Assembly: GCA_018969585.1 (NCBI GenBank)
Contig: JAGWYB010000003.1
Span: forward strand, 1-58,342
Reading direction: 5' to 3'
Origin: Actinomycetales bacterium
GTDB lineage: Bacteria > Actinomycetota > Actinomycetes > Nanopelagicales > Nanopelagicaceae
DNA: 58,342 bases
Part shown: positions 58,310 through 58,342 of the stretch, piece by piece
Position numbering within the stretch: position 1 is the stretch's first letter
Layout: each line of letters opens with the position of its first letter
Made by a program: the position numbers and the translations under genes
Notes under the pieces: model-generated
What the model was told of the DNA's origin: nothing
What the model saw: the letters and a program-made list of their open reading frames with translations, nothing else
The model's database searches: none

Positions 58310-58342
58310 CAATTATCCGCCCTAGCCTTCGCTTTATGTTAA

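Overview
This window is a gene-dense (~62 CDS), moderately low-GC chromosomal segment from an aerobic actinobacterium. Streamlined gene packing and gene content suggest a freshwater acI/Nanopelagicales-type lineage; that is inference, with no marker gene in the window to prove it. Left part: uppP (partial), a DnaQ-UvrC fusion nuclease, ctaE-qcrCAB, ctaC-ctaD-ctaF plus an SRPBCC gene, a NifS-like protein, an ErpA/IscA-type protein, nadA, DUF3043, gcvT/pepA, lpd-sucB, lipB-lipA, DUF4191, RDD and glnA. Middle: M48 protease, DMT exporter, NiCoT nickel transporter, ino1-padR, and a self-contained mannitol-type PTS operon (DeoR, PfkB kinase, EIIC, EIIB, EIIA, Zn-dehydrogenase, HPr, EI). Right part: a Cas4/RecB-like nuclease, plsC, FadD15-like ligase with a minimal histidine kinase/response regulator pair, PimB-like glycosyltransferase, NlpC/P60, DUF3000 and RNase D. 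No CRISPR, tRNA, rRNA, transposase or prophage was seen. Best leads: (1) 19 operon-head genes have a -10-like hexamer (16 strict TANNNT) exactly 6 nt upstream of ATG/GTG, implying pervasive leaderless transcription, including one 17-bp gcvT/pepA gap with overlapping divergent -10s. (2) The NifS-like protein beside ErpA and NadA has lost the PLP lysine and most PLP-site motifs but keeps the sulfur-carrier Cys loop. (3) A Nur-type operator exactly fills the 17-bp spacer of a leaderless nickel-transporter promoter. (4) The PTS island pairs MtlA-type EII proteins with a non-MtlD dehydrogenase and a PfkB kinase. (5) A glycosyltransferase appears to need a non-canonical GTC start.
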